Notes: generated by a model not told the origin, from the letters alone. 64,000 nucleotides of DNA from Peromyscus leucopus (GCF_004664715.2 NC_051079.1:60876660-60940659); one strand, 5' to 3'. Positions 1 through 11,338 are shown, counted from the first letter of the stretch. Numbers and translations are program-made.

Positions 1-451
1 GTTCTTGGGATTATTTCCTTTGCTGTGCCTATATCTTGAATTGTTTTTCCTATGTTTTCTCTAGTGGTATCAAAGTTTCAACCCTTACATTAATTCCTTT
101 GATCTATTTTGAATTTATTTCGTACATGGTAAAAAATATGGATCTAGTTTCATTCTTTTACATGTGTATATCTAGTTTTCCCAGCAAGATTTATTGAAGG
201 GAGTGTCTTCTCCCCAATGCAACACTTTGTCAGTAATTAGATAGCTGCAGATGTGTGAATTTGTAAATCTTCTATTCTATGTTGTTGGTCTACATGTACA
301 ATTTTGTGTTAGTCCCATGCTTTTTTGTCTCTATGGATCCACAGTATAGTTTAAGATCACATACAGTGATGCCTCCAGCAGAACCCATTCTGCTTAGAAT
401 GACTTTGGCCATTCGAGTCTTTTGTGCTCCCATGTGAATTTCAGTGTGATT
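1..451 (-). mobile_element. LINE-1 ORF2 fragment, inverted 5' part
   Basis: Read on the minus strand this resembles the 3' half of L1 ORF2: the strand contains wording such as 'ggaggcatcactgtatgtga' and 'gggaaaactagatatacaca', typical of the segment upstream of the ORF2 C-terminus. It abuts a plus-strand L1 piece at about 462 that comes from further 3' in the element, so the two together look like one insertion with an inverted 5' part. It runs off the left edge of the window. Confidence 0.75.
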
Positions 452-724
452 TTTTTTTCTTTATGAAGAAACTAACGACAAATTTTAGTGATGATGTAGA
501 GAAATAAGTACCCTTCACACTCCTGGTGAGAATGTAAACTGGTGCAGTCATTGTGAAATCTATATGAAAGTTTCTTGAAAAACAGAATTACCACATGATC
601 CATCATTCCCATTCTTGTGAATTCTAAACCAACACAACACAGAGATTCTTACACATCGATTTTTATTCCTGGACTATTCACAATAGCCAATATGTGGAAA
701 TGCCTAGAATATTATTTTAAGGTA

Positions 725-1172
725 TGTTACTTTTGTTTATGTTGCATTTTTTTAACTCTGTGAAGCTGTGTGACTTTGCCTGTCTAAAACACCTGATGGT
801 CTAATAAAGAGATGAACAACCAATAGTAAGGCAGAAGAGAGAAATAAGCAGTGCTGGCAGGCAGAGATAATATGGAGCAGGAAAAATCTGGAAAGAGAAG
901 GAATGAGAGAGGAAAGAGGACATCAGGGGCCAGCCACTCAGCCACACAGCAAGCCATGGAGTAAGAAACAAAGAAAGGTATACAGGAATAGAGAAAGGTA
1001 AAAAGCCCAGAGGCAAAAGACAGACGGGATAATTTAAAGTTAAGAAAAGCTGGCAAGAAACAAGCCGAGCTAAGGCCGGGCATTTATAATTAAGAGGAAG
1101 CTTCTATGTTTAATTATTTGGGAACTGGGTGGTGGGCCCCCAAAAAGAGCAAAACAAACAAGTTTGTTTTAC
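725..1172 (+). mobile_element. ERV-type LTR inserted in the LINE-1
   Basis: A block of about 450 bp that is not L1 interrupts the host L1. It has an LTR-like layout: 'ctaataaagag' and 'accaatag' near the left end and a purine-rich centre. I recognise it as a cricetid repeat but cannot name the family with confidence. No clear target duplication was found, so the edges are approximate. Confidence 0.5.
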
Positions 1173-1403
1173 TTTAGTGAAGTTCCAGAAACATCAACTG
1201 AGGGATGGATAAAGAAAATGCAGTAGATATACACATGGAATTTTATTCATCTGTTAAAAAAAAGAAATGAAATGCTGATATTTTCAAGAAAATAGATGAA
1301 ACAGGAGATCATTATGTGAAGGGAAATAAGGAAGGCTAAGAAGGACAAATAGAATGGTTTCTCTTATATGCCAGGTTTAGATTTAAATTTATATATATAT
1401 ATA

Positions 1404-1800
1404 TGCTGTGGGATGGTCTGTATGTCAAATCTGTTGCTCTGATTGGTCAATAAATAAAACACTGATTGGCCAGTGGCCAGGCAGGAAGTAGGTGGGACAA
1501 GGAGAGAGGAGAATTCGGGGAAGCGGAAGGCTGAGGCAGGGAGACACTGCCAGCCGCTGCCACCATGACCAGCAGCATGTGAAGTCGCCGGTAAGCCACC
1601 AGCCACGTGGCAAGGTATAGATTTATGGAAATGGATTAATTTAAGCTATAAGAACAGTTAGCAAGAAGCCTGCCATGGCCATACAGTTTGTAAGCAGTAT
1701 AAGTCTCTGTGTTTACTTGGTTGGGTCTGAGAGGCTGTGGGACTGGCGGGTAACAAAGATTTGTCCTGACTGTGGGCAAGGCCGGAAAACTCTAGCTACA
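1404..1800 (+). mobile_element. ERV solo LTR, TATATA target duplication
   Basis: The element begins with TG ('tgctgtgggatgg') and ends with CA ('tctagctaca'). It is flanked on both sides by the 6-bp sequence 'tatata' (1398-1403 and 1801-1806). It contains 'gattggtcaataaataaaac', with a CCAAT-type box and an A/T-rich box near the 5' end. No internal retroviral sequence follows, so it is a solo LTR, inserted into the LINE-1 3' region. A second copy of this family lies at 56188-56597 in the opposite orientation. Sequence length is 397 bp, typical of a class II (ERVK-like) LTR; the class is inferred from the 6-bp duplication. Confidence 0.8.
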
Positions 1801-2006
1801 TATATAAATTTAAATTTCATATATAAATTATAATATATATATATATATAAAAACACAAAAAATATGAAGAAGACTATGAGTGGGGAAAAGAGGCCCAAAG
1901 AGATGGGGAAGGTAGAGAGAAGAGCAATGGAATATATGTCACATGGATGCAGGGACTATTGGGAGGAAGAAGACCAGTAAGAAAGTTTTAAAAATAAATA
2001 AGCAAT

Positions 2007-2008
<2 letters not shown>

Positions 2009-2053
<45 letters not shown>
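2009..2053. repeat. (CA)n microsatellite
   Basis: An uninterrupted run of about 22 AC units sits in the tail of the LINE-1. Confidence 0.98.
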
Positions 2054-2055
<2 letters not shown>

Positions 2056-2224
2056 TACATAATAAACTAAATATTTTATTTAAATTCTTATTCTAAGATC
2101 AAATAAGTGCCAATGCCCACATGTCTGGCACCTAGGTAATCTGAATATGTTTACACAATGAGATACAGTCCAGTCTGGGCTATGTGAGACTCTTGCTCAA
2201 AATAATTTTTATAAAAGAAATATA

Positions 2225-4880
2225 TTGATTAAAGATTTGGAAATGGCGAGGGAGAAGACAGGAGGAAAGAGACGAGTAAACATCAGAGAAACCAGGGGAG
2301 GCTGTGAGACAGAAAGGTTTGCAGCAAAGCCACACTACTCCCAAAAGATGATAACAAACATGTATCTTCTCTGTGACCACATCAAAAAGACCCAGTTTCC
2401 AGGACTATATGACAATCATCCTAAGCTTGGTGGATGCTAAATTTGCGTTTTAAAATACTGATACATTCTTCATCCTGCCCTCAGCTTATATTCCCTCAAA
2501 GATCTTGGGAAATATTATTGACTAGAATAGGAAAAATAACAGTAAATATTTGGGTTTCTGTGTTTTGAAGAAATATTAAATATCTCTCTGATCAATCAAC
2601 AAACATACTGCCAGGCATTGACTCATTTGCATGTATGTCCTTCAAATTGGGCTGGACTCCTTAAGAGAAAACTTTGACATTGTGTTCTCAGTACCTGATA
2701 CACATAAAATGTCTACAGAGACTTTTTGAAATAAGTAAGTCTGCAAGAGCATGGGACTCATTATGGAAAAACAAGAGAAGTTTAAAAATAGATCTCCATC
2801 CTCCAGGAATCAGTATGCCAGAATTGGAAAGAGCAAAACAAATGCAGACGGCACCAACCCAGAACTGTGTATTTCCCCAGGACGGCTGTGTGCAGAAGAA
2901 TTCTCACTGGGTGCAGCTACCTCCTAATATTGACTAGCAGGGACTAAGGCTCCCAAAGGGAGCAGGTGTGAGGTGTTCTTGGCACGCACCATCCTCAACT
3001 GCCGCAGAATGCACCCAACACACCTGAAAGGCTTTTTGATACAACCGCTTCATTTTTCAGAGGGAGATGTTAGAACCTAGAACAATTAAATTGTTTCCCA
3101 TAGCCACACAGTACATTTAGACTTAAGGACCTCTGACTTCAAGTTTTTGTGGTTCTGACTATTCCATGGAGACTTTTCTCTGCTCAGGAAAACTCCAGCT
3201 ATTAACTGCATACCTACAGCCCAGCTCTCTGTGCCCCTTGGAAGAGCCACTGCCCAAGATTTGATAACAGTGTATCCACTTTCTTCCTCTTAGCAATGGC
3301 ATCCTTATCTTCAATCCAGCTGTAGGGACAATGAGAAATCTATTGTGATATTAGTATTTTCAGTCATAAGAAATAGTGCAGAGAAGTGACTGCTATTCTT
3401 ACTTTAGGAAAAAATGTCTGAACGGTTTGTTATGTTTATTTGTTTCACATGCAAAATAAGCATGCTCCTGTCCTCTGGCGCGAGCCTGCCTTTCCCCCAA
3501 ATTGCTCTTCTGTTCTCACCCATATATCTCTGTTTTAACTCTTTCTATGGCCTATGATGGTCTTCCCTAACTCCCATTTCACCTCCTCATACTCAGCCAA
3601 ATGAAAATATTTTCACATTGCCATCAATCATATTTTTTTCTATACCACAAACTTCTAAACTGTAGCCTCTGCTCCCATTTCAGACACTTAATTCATTCTC
3701 CTTCTAGAGGACAGACCTCCTAAAAGCAGGATATATGGACACCACAGCATTAGCGTGGTTTTTCAAATAATGTATCCTTTCTTAATTTTATCTTTCCACA
3801 TATTTAATATACAAGGGACTAGGTCAATTGCGGTATGTTAGAAATGTCATCAGTAAAGGGTAGTAACAAAATCCAACCCCAAAATAAGTTTAACTTTGAG
3901 GAATAATACTTGTGAATGTAATCTTTCACAAAATAAGAAAGTAATTTTAAAGAGAGAATAAGAAAACCTACTGAGCGGTCAGGATCTGGCCTTCTAATGT
4001 ACAGCATTCTTTGTGATCCCAGATGATGAGAAAGAAGGAAACCACAGGACTGTGGGAAAGTGCAGGACCAGTGGACACTGTGCAGCCACACCCTTTGGGG
4101 AGGATGGAAGCAGGCGACAACTTGCGGCATTTTTGCTTTAGATTGTATAAGGCAGTGCTTGAAAATGCTTTTATTCGCTATTGTATTCCCATTTATTTCT
4201 AATCAAGTCAGAAAGATGCTGACATATCACAGGAAAGTAGAGTGAAGATTTAAGGTAGTAATCCCGTTTTTAAAATTCATGTCTTCATAGCTGAAGGATG
4301 AAGGAAATAAGCACTTAGCACAGGAGCAATTTTTACAATGACATGGTTATTAGAGAAAAAGCAACCATATCCAAAAATGATTCATGACTCATACAAATGA
4401 GCAATGACTGCAAAAATGTCCCACCAGAAGAGGAGTCGCTGATGTCTGGAAGGGTGACGACCATCTAGGTAAGCTGGTGAAGCTAAAACAAATAGCTGGA
4501 TCACTCAGCTGGCCATATGCCACTCATCAATCAGTATTGATTAGGCAGGAAATGAGCGTAAGACACACACAAAAAAAGTGAATTGCTAAATGTGCTTGGA
4601 AGAAGGCATCCCAACCCATACAGCGCTGCAGAGCCAATGACTGTTGACTAAGCATATACTATGTCCGAGAATCCCCTAGACAGTAAAGTCAGACACATAA
4701 GAAAAGGCAGTCTATACTCTGGGTAAGGAGAAATCCAGTGTAAATTAGACCATTTAAAACTGGTTTCTATAAGAAACAGTTTTTAGCAAGAATCTTAAAC
4801 CAGTAGTATAACAAATGCTGTCTTAATCTTGAGAATGAAAAGTTCCCTGTGGCCTAAGATAATCCAAACAGAGAGGAGTT
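2225..4880. other. Unassigned intergenic sequence
   Basis: No gene, RNA gene or recognisable recent repeat is visible. A weak B1-like scrap lies just before it (about 2171-2210, 'ctgggctatgtgagactct'). The open frames (for example 2674-2937, 87 codons, and 3819-4130 on the minus strand, 103 codons) resemble no family I know and have no coding features. Ancient repeats may be present but are below what I can recognise by eye. Confidence 0.5.
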
Positions 4881-4960
4881 AAAAAAAAAAAAGGAAAAAA
4901 AAGAAGGAAAGAAGGAAGGAAGGAAGGAAGGAAGGAAGGAAGGAAGGAAGGAAGGAAGGA

Positions 4961-5028
<68 letters not shown>

Positions 5029-5054
5029 GGAGAGGAGAGAAAGGGGAAAAAAAA
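4881..5054. repeat. 174-nt polypurine tract, (GGAA)n and (GAAA)n
   Basis: Every base from 4881 to 5054 on the plus strand is A or G. The order is an A-rich lead, about a dozen GGAA units, about seventeen GAAA units, then 'gaggagaggagag' and a G4/A8 end. The open frame on the minus strand (4854-5099) is just Phe/Leu/Ser translation of this tract. Confidence 0.97.
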
Positions 5055-5335
5055 CCTAAGCAGCTGGAGTAATCCTACATGACTGGGATTAGTTTCCATG
5101 GAAAGATGTGTGAGGGCACCACTAGAAGAAAATACTAGAGATAAAGAAGTCAGTCACAAGACTAGCTTAATGGCAAGAAGACTGCTCATTACTGAACTGT
5201 AAATGCTGCATTTCAACACAGGAGTGAGGGTCTCAAACCCTGTTCCAGAATTATGTGTCCTCAAATTATGTTAGTCAGGGATGTCTCAACCATGCACCAA
5301 AACAACTGAGCCCCTGAGCCCCTGAGGCTCATTCC

Positions 5336-5733
5336 TGTAGCATGAAACTTAGACAGTCTTGCCAATTCTTCAGCTGATCCTATTTCCTCAGACTGGAAGC
5401 TTCTGAGTCCTCATCCAAATGGATCTCAGCTGAACTGCTGCTAAAACCCTAAAAGCTTAACCAGCTCTAGTTCATCGTCTTCATGCCTTAAATACCTTTC
5501 TGTTTCCTGCCATCACTTCCTGGCCTTAAAGGCTCTTGTTGCCATGCCTGGCTGTTTTCAGTGTGACCTTGAACTCACAGAGATCCAGATGGATCTCTGC
5601 CTCTGGAATGCTAGGATTAAAGCATATGTGTGTCACCATTTTCTGGCCTCTATATCTAGTGGCTGTTCTGTTCTCTGACCCCAGATAAGTTTATTAGGGT
5701 GCACAATATTTGGGGGAATACAATATCACTACA
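5336..5733 (-). mobile_element. ERV LTR carrying a B1-like segment (internally deleted copy)
   Basis: The plus strand starts 'tgtagcatgaaact' and ends 'caatatcactaca', so the LTR sense strand is minus (TG...CA). It aligns by eye throughout with the longer copy at 59019-59513, but lacks about 90 bp near its sense 3' end. It contains an antisense-looking B1 stretch ('gaccttgaactcacagagat'). Related copies are at 47770-48277 and 58374-58842. No clear target duplication. Confidence 0.65.
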
Positions 5734-6800
5734 GGTTCCTACTACCTCAGGAATAAACTAAACTCAGATGTATGCCAATCCTCTTTTCCCCAGCTAGGGT
5801 TTCAAAACCTTTCTCTAAATCCAGGCTTTGGAGCATAATAACCAAAACAGAGCAGAGGAAAACATCAAACTGGACTTGGGAAGGCTCAGTGCTGAAATCA
5901 GTGAGCAGACTTAGCCATAAAGTGCTTGGAAATGTCTCCTCCTTATAGCATTTTCCCCTCAGCTCTTCTTGGTGATTCTTTTTTTTTTTTTTTTTTTGCT
6001 TCCTTTTTCACAGTTTCACAATTCAGAATGGAGAAGACCTTCAACTCTGCTGCAAACTGGGAAAAGAATATGCTTACATTTCTCCCCGTTCAACAATAAC
6101 TCAGAGGCAGCTAATGAGATTTTCTTTCCTTCCCTAAGCTCCTGTAAGCCATCTATTCTCTACCAGGCAGGGGCTAGCCATGAAAATTTCCACCAATTTA
6201 CAGTTTTTCAAGAAAAGAGAAGGCTGAAATAGCTTAGTAATGGGAGTTGCCATAAAACTTGTAATTACAGAATTTGTTACGCTGAACAAAATAATGGAGT
6301 GTTTATTTAAACCAAATATCCATTGACTCTCTGAAGACAAATACTGTATTCTATATCCTATTTTCTCCAAACGTACTAAGAGTCTTTTTGGACAATGATG
6401 GTTCGTCTGTCTTTGTTTGGCTCACCAGCTGGGTTGACTGCCACAAGTAGCTTTCACCTCACTTAGACCCACATGTAAAGAATGAGCATGCATCAATCAC
6501 CTCTAGTTAAGCCAAGAGCTGACCAGATACAGATAATCCATTCTCATAAGGCCTCCAAGAGGAGTAGACATTTCATCTATCAGAGACACCAAGGGCAGGT
6601 CAAGGAACAAACCCATCTAGCCCCGGAAGACCTTGAAACATTTCAACTTTTCTCTGTCTTGGTTTTCACATCTATAAAGTCAAGAGATTCACTTTTTCTG
6701 ACTCTAAGTTTCTATAATTCAAAATAGGAAGGGAAAGTGGGTAAAATTATCCCCATACTTAAGTCTTTTAGAGAAAGTTGACTTAACATAGTTTATCCCT
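5734..6800. other. Unassigned intergenic sequence with T19 run
   Basis: A T19 run at 5979-5997 begins a stretch that could be an antisense retrocopy, but no AATAAA-type signal lies next to the tract and no gene is recognisable. The remainder shows nothing I can name. Confidence 0.4.
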
Positions 6801-6924
6801 ATAGTGATTACTTTTCTATTGCTGTGATTGAACAACATAACAAAGGCAGCTTATAGAAGAAAGGGTTTGTTTGTCCTGATGGTTCCACAGGGATAAAACT
6901 CCATCGCTATCTCACAGGCAATAC

Positions 6925-7345
6925 AACCCCACGTCAGAGAGGATACATCCATGAAGTTCTATCAATATTGACATGCTATAACATGAAGTGGGGAAAGTTC
7001 ATGGAGCTCAGCTCCAGACCAAGTACTGCAGGCAACTGAGGAGTTTCTGGAGGGGGAGAATAATCTTCCCCCAGAAGAACACACCAATTGATGATCCAAT
7101 ACTAAATGGTCAGCCCTGAAAACATGTGTATAAGAAACATTATACAGACTGAGCAGGTGGTATTTACATATCTAGGGAAAATATATTTTGTTATAGATTA
7201 CATATATATATATATATAATCACAATAATTAAACAAAAATAGGATTGTATCAGAGATATGGAGTAGGTGGGAGGGGTTGGAGGGAGGAAAAGGAAGGGGA
7301 TAAATGATGAACTTATAATTTCAAAACACAGGTTAAAATTTTTTA
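6925..7345 (+). mobile_element. LINE-1 3' UTR fragment
   Basis: The region reads as a rodent (Lx-like) L1 3' UTR on the plus strand: 'gactgagcaggtggtattta', an (AT)n stretch at 7201-7218, then the G-rich 'ggttggagggaggaaaagga'. Near its ends are similar words ('ctccatcgctatctc' on the left, 'gtccatcaccatcact' on the right) that may be a degraded target duplication inside the host MaLR. Confidence 0.6.
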
Positions 7346-7416
7346 AAAGGAGTCCATCACCATCACTTTGGGGGAGTACAGGAGCAGGAATCCATGGTGC
7401 CTGGAGCAGCAAGATG

Positions 7417-7420
<4 letters not shown>

Positions 7421-7457
<37 letters not shown>

Positions 7458-7603
7458 GTTTTTTGAGACAGGGTTTCTCTGTGTAGCTTTGCGCTTTTCC
7501 TGGAACTCACTCTGTAGCCCAGGCTGGCCTTGAACTCACAGAGATCCGCCTGGCTCTGCCTCCCGAGTGCTGGGATTAACGGCGTACGCCACCACCGCCC
7601 GGC
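7421..7603 (-). mobile_element. B1 SINE, young, with 12-bp target duplication
   Basis: A near full-length B1 in minus orientation with a T-rich (poly-A in sense) left end and the standard start 'gccgggcggtggtggc' read from the right. It is flanked by a perfect 12-bp repeat 'gcaagatgagaa' at 7409-7420 and 7604-7615. The right half contains the 'gaaaagcgcaaagctacac' type sequence seen in cricetid B1s. The perfect duplication and low divergence argue for a recent insertion. B1 derives from 7SL RNA and has an internal Pol III promoter; activity cannot be judged. Confidence 0.92.
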
Positions 7604-7655
7604 GCAAGATGAGAATTTTATATCTCAATATGCAAGCAGGAAGAAGAGAGAGGAA

Positions 7656-7915
7656 ACAACAGCTTACAGAATGAGAAAAGATTTTCACCAACCCCACAAC
7701 TGACAGAGGGCTGCTCTCCAAAATGTATAAAGAACTCAAGAAACTAGACATCAAAATAACAAACAATCCAATTAAAAATGGGCTATAGAGCTAAACAGAG
7801 AATTCTCAAAGGAAGAATTCCAAGTGGCCAAAAGACATTTAAGGATTGCTCAGCATCCTTAATTATCAGGGAGATGCAAATCAAAACGACTCTGAGGGAA
7901 CTGAAAATTATGTGT
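7656..7915 (+). mobile_element. LINE-1 ORF2 3' fragment
   Basis: This matches the ORF2 3' region: 'agggctgctctccaaaatgt', 'aatccaattaaaaatgggct' and 'atgcaaatcaaaacgactct'. It is plus-strand and lacks the element's 3' end, so it is not contiguous in order with the 3' UTR at 6925-7345. It separates two blocks of the MaLR LTR. Confidence 0.75.
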
Positions 7916-8107
7916 GGCTTTTAAACCTCAAATCCTGCTCCCAGTGGCACACTTTCTCCAGCAAGACCACACCTTCTAAACCTATCCAAACAGGGCTACC
8001 CACTGGAGACCAAATTTCCAAACACCTGAGGCTATAAGGGACATTCTCATTCAAATCACCAAAACCTCCTGTAGAATCTATACCAAAGTTCTTTCCTGCT
8101 TTAAAAA

Positions 8108-8515
8108 AATTGATTACTATTTTTAGTTAACATTTAAAAAAATAGGTTTCAGTACAAGTTACATGTCACAGCACCTTGCTCGGATTGGCCCACCCACATT
8201 ATCTTTTTTATCATCCCACCCCCCCACCCCCCCACCCCCGCTGCTCACCTCACCTTCTTCCTCCTAAACTGACCTGCTTATTTAAATACCTATTCTACAC
8301 ATGAAACGAAACAAAATGTGACTTTTGTCTTTCTGAATCTAGCTTACATCACTTAATGTGATAATTTCCACTTCCATCCATTTCACTGCACAGGGCGTAA
8401 GTCCACTCCTTATGGTTGAAGGTGCCAGCTTTTCTTTGTCTATCCATACTTTGCTGGGTGCCTATACTGGTGGCTTGCCTTGGCTGTTATGAATAGTACA
8501 GCATCACAGGTTCTG
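8108..8515 (-). mobile_element. LINE-1 3' end, antisense
   Basis: The minus strand reads as an L1 3' end. On the plus strand the landmarks are a C-rich tract at about 8216-8239, 'gataatttccacttccatcc' and 'gttatgaatagtacagcatc', the last being the complement of the conserved end of ORF2. The copy is decayed. Confidence 0.65.
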
Positions 8516-9027
8516 ATGGAGAATGTCACAAGTTAGTCAGAGGGATTCCCTCTCAAAAATCTTCTCTCTCCCCTTCTCTACAGTTCAGCTGCTGATAGGA
8601 AAGGTGCCGCGATGTTTGAAGACACTTAGAAAAAAGCCAAGGATCATTTTCATTGGCCACTGTATTCTGAGCCAACATTAAAAGTCTCCATAGAACAAGG
8701 ATATGGAGAGTTCATTAATTAATCTTCATGAAGTTCTTCCAACAGGACAAATGATTTACATAGTGCTTAAAAGAATTAATGCTAGAATAGTTTTCATTCC
8801 AAATAATAAAACCCCAGGATAAGAACACATTCCAATATTTAAAATCATGGAATACAGTAGACACTAAGTGAGAAGAGGTGGGACAAATGGGGCGATTCTA
8901 TTTGTTCAATGGAGAAAACAGGCAAATGCAACCAAGAAAGATGGGCATCAATCAAAAGACCCCCAGCAAAGCACATCAGAGCGCACAGGCTTTGAAAGAC
9001 AAAATGGGAAGTTAGGAGGAAGGCACC
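8516..9027. other. Unassigned intergenic sequence
   Basis: No gene or repeat could be supported in this stretch. Confidence 0.4.
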
Positions 9028-9230
9028 TGGGGCTGGAGGAATGGCTGGGTGACAAGGCAAGCATGTTCTTCTTCCAAAGGACCTGAGTTTGGTTCTCAGC
9101 ACCCATGTGGGGGGCTCACAGCTGCCTGAAGCACCAACTTCAGGGGAGCCAGGATCCTATCAGTCTCCTCCAACACCTGCACACATATGACATACTCTTG
9201 CACACACATCAGAAGCATACATGCACATGT

Positions 9231-9232
<2 letters not shown>
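9028..9232 (+). mobile_element. B3 SINE
   Basis: Starts 'ggggctggaggaatggctgg' with the tRNA-like B2/B3 head and continues with 'gtttggttctcagcacccat' (B box region) and 'ggggggctcacagctgcc'. It is diverged, and its tail expanded into the following (GA)n tract. Confidence 0.8.

Positions 9233-9297
<65 letters not shown>
9233..9297. repeat. (GA)n microsatellite
   Basis: About 32 pure GA units follow the B3 tail. The Arg-Glu and Leu-Ser open frames across it are artefacts. Confidence 0.98.
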
Positions 9298-9300
<3 letters not shown>

Positions 9301-9631
9301 GGGTGTAAGGGGCTTGAAGGCATGCAGGTAAAAACCCCATTCTGTTAAGCAGAAGTCTGGGAACAAGTTCTCTCGTGAAGGCCGTGTGAAATAATAGCTT
9401 TGTGTCCGATTATCCACAAATCTCTCCTACATACAGCAATGTGTTCCCTAGACCAGCTGCCCTGGAACCAGTAGCAGGGAAGGAGGTGTCTGCAATGGGG
9501 TCATCAGAATCCCTGGAGGAAGCCCAAGCCACTAGGAAAATCCAGCCCCTAAGAAACTCAGGCTGCTACCTTCTCTGTGGAGATAATGGCATCATTATCT
9601 TTGGCATCCAATTCTTTCTGATGTTATTTTT

Positions 9632-9895
9632 GAGACTGTATTTTAATTACATTTCCCCCTCCCCTTTCTCCCTCCAAACCCATCCCTCCCATGCACCCAT
9701 CTCTGCTTACGTTCAAATCAGTGGCCTCTGTCTCATCTGCTGTTATTGCATACATAAATGTATTTGCATATGCATATATATATTCCCAAATATAACCTAG
9801 GGAGTCCATAAAACCTTACTTGTATGTATGTTTTCAGGGCTGGCCATTTGGCACTGGATGATGAATCACTGTGCTCTTCCTTGGGGAGTGCTACC
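9632..9895 (-). mobile_element. LINE-1 (Lx-like) 3' UTR, antisense
   Basis: The plus strand shows the complement of a rodent L1 3' UTR: 'aattacatttccccctcccc', 'cctaaatata'-like words near 9787, 'cttgtatgtatgttttcagg' and 'ctgtgctcttccttgggga'. It contains the 132-codon open frame at 9402-9800, which has no coding character. Confidence 0.65.
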
Positions 9896-10378
9896 GTCAC
9901 TTTTATTCACAGCAAAACATTTTGAAGCCTAAACAGAAGTGAGGCCTTTGTCCTCCCAATTCAGAACAAGGGTCATAACCTAATGGCTTTCTTCCTGGCT
10001 ACGTGGGGAAATGCCTGGGGATAGCACTGTTCCTTAGTGTGTATTCCTTCTCCATAGGATAGGTTGTTAAATGCCTCTGCCACCAGAACTGAATTCTAGC
10101 CAAGGCTCTCATTTAACCTGCAGAAGAGAAGGAATTGGCAGTTCACCCAGGCCATCCCTCAGAGCCGTCTCTGCCAGTCTAGGCCCTTCCTTTTGCAAAG
10201 CAAGTTGTTAAGTCTCAACTTCCAGTGGTCTTGGAGGGTGGACAATAAAAAAAAATTCCAAGAAATTATCCACCTGGAGAATAGCTAACGTCTATTGATC
10301 AACTGAACTCCTTCCACGATCATAAAAAGAATCTGTGTAAACACATCAGAAGTAGGATAGACTAAAAATTTTAGTATT
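9896..10378. other. Unassigned intergenic sequence
   Basis: Nothing beyond scattered single-copy-looking sequence is visible. Confidence 0.4.
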
Positions 10379-10388
10379 CTACTGTCCC

Positions 10389-10541
10389 CCCCTTTTTTTC
10401 CCCAAAACAGGGTTTCTCTGTAGCTTTGGAGCCTGTCCTGGAACTAGCTCTGTAGACCAGGCTGGCCTCGAACTCACAGAGGTCCACCTGTCTCTACCTC
10501 CCAAGTGCTGGGGTTAAAGGCATGCACTACCCCCACCCAGC
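10389..10541 (-). mobile_element. B1 SINE with 10-bp target duplication
   Basis: Minus-orientation B1: T-rich left edge, 'aaaacagggtttctctgtag', 'agaccaggctggcctcgaac', and '5' end' near 10540. It is flanked by 'ctactgtccc' at 10379-10388 and 10542-10551. Its right half ('ggagcctgtcctggaactag') differs from that of the B1s at 7421 and 34620, so it belongs to another B1 subfamily. Confidence 0.9.
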
Positions 10542-10639
10542 CTACTGTCCCTTTTATAGAGCATATATTGAAGGATTGTTGCTATCTGGGCCATAAAAAG
10601 CAGAATATAAACCTAATCCAGCTTGTCTGGCCTTGTAGC

Positions 10640-11230
10640 TACAAACATTACTGAAGTTATTTAGCTGTCTGAGACAGGAGATTCTCATGTACAAAGGGAA
10701 AATTATAACAATATTGTCAACAAGAATTCCCAGAAAGAAGCTGGGTCTGCAAAGACAAATTAACTGATTAGAACGTCAGTGATGTAGAGAGGTTGGAATG
10801 GTTCAAGTCCAGAGGCTAAGTACCTCAGTCTAGCTTTAGCCCCATGAATGACCATCCCTTACCCACCTCTGTGTCGGAGCCAACATCCTGTGACTAATAG
10901 ATAAAAAACCTTTGGGAATCTATTAACATAGTGGACCACTGACTTCTACCTCCCCAGAAGCTAAGGATGACATGAGATAGCATTGGAGGCCTATGGAGAG
11001 CCCCTCCTATCTTGGTGGAACCTCTTCTCTGATGTACCCACCACTGCATTTAAATTTGTCTAGATTTGCAACTTTCTTTGTTCTGTAAAACTATAAAACT
11101 TCATGAAACCGTTTCCACGTTGGAACATGAAATGTAGAGTAACCGAAGTCTGTGTTCCCGGGCCACGGTCACTCAAATTTGCCCTACAGTAAGCTGCCTC
11201 GTACCCTTTAAGGTGAGAGTTATAGTTTTT
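10640..11230 (+). mobile_element. ERVL-type LTR (MT2-like), decayed
   Basis: The right half has landmarks I associate with MT2-like ERVL LTRs: 'caccactgcatttaaatttg', 'ttctgtaaaactataaaact', 'ccgtttccacgttggaacat' and 'cccgggccacggtcactc'. The left edge is uncertain and no target duplication was found. Confidence 0.55.
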
Positions 11231-11338
11231 GCATCAACAATATCTGTCTTGGAAAAATGACAAACAAAATACTACTTTAAATAACTGTCCATTTTTGTTA
11301 GTATTTGAACATTCTACTTTATGGTTTATTGTTGTATC

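Larger units (their letters stand above)
462..2008 (+). mobile_element. LINE-1 3' part (plus), split by two LTR insertions
   Basis: Three pieces (about 462-705, 1175-1403 and 1807-2008) read continuously as the last part of L1 ORF2 and its 3' UTR on the plus strand. Landmarks are 'actattcacaatagccaa', 'ggatggataaagaaaatg', and the 3'-UTR-like 'tgcagggactattgggagg'. The gaps are filled by LTR-like insertions. The A-rich tail at about 1990-2008 runs into a (CA)n tract. No intact reading frame remains. Confidence 0.75.
6804..8048 (-). mobile_element. MT-type MaLR LTR (ERVL family), split by LINE-1 pieces and a B1
   Basis: Three separated blocks (about 6804-6920, 7346-7655 and 7916-8048) join into one MaLR LTR in minus orientation. 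Landmarks are 'ttctattgctgtgattgaac', 'ggttccacagggataaaact', 'gtgcctggagcagcaagatg' and 'ccagcaagaccacaccttct'. The intervening DNA is LINE-1, and a B1 sits in the middle block. ERVL-MaLR LTRs of this kind are rodent-specific or rodent-amplified. Confidence 0.65.

Noticed and set aside
4900..5028. CRISPR-like array
   Set aside because: The repeats are tetranucleotides without spacers; it is a microsatellite in a mammalian genome.
5979..6240. Antisense processed pseudogene starting at a T19 run
   Set aside because: No polyadenylation signal near the tract and no recognisable transcript; a T-run alone is not enough.
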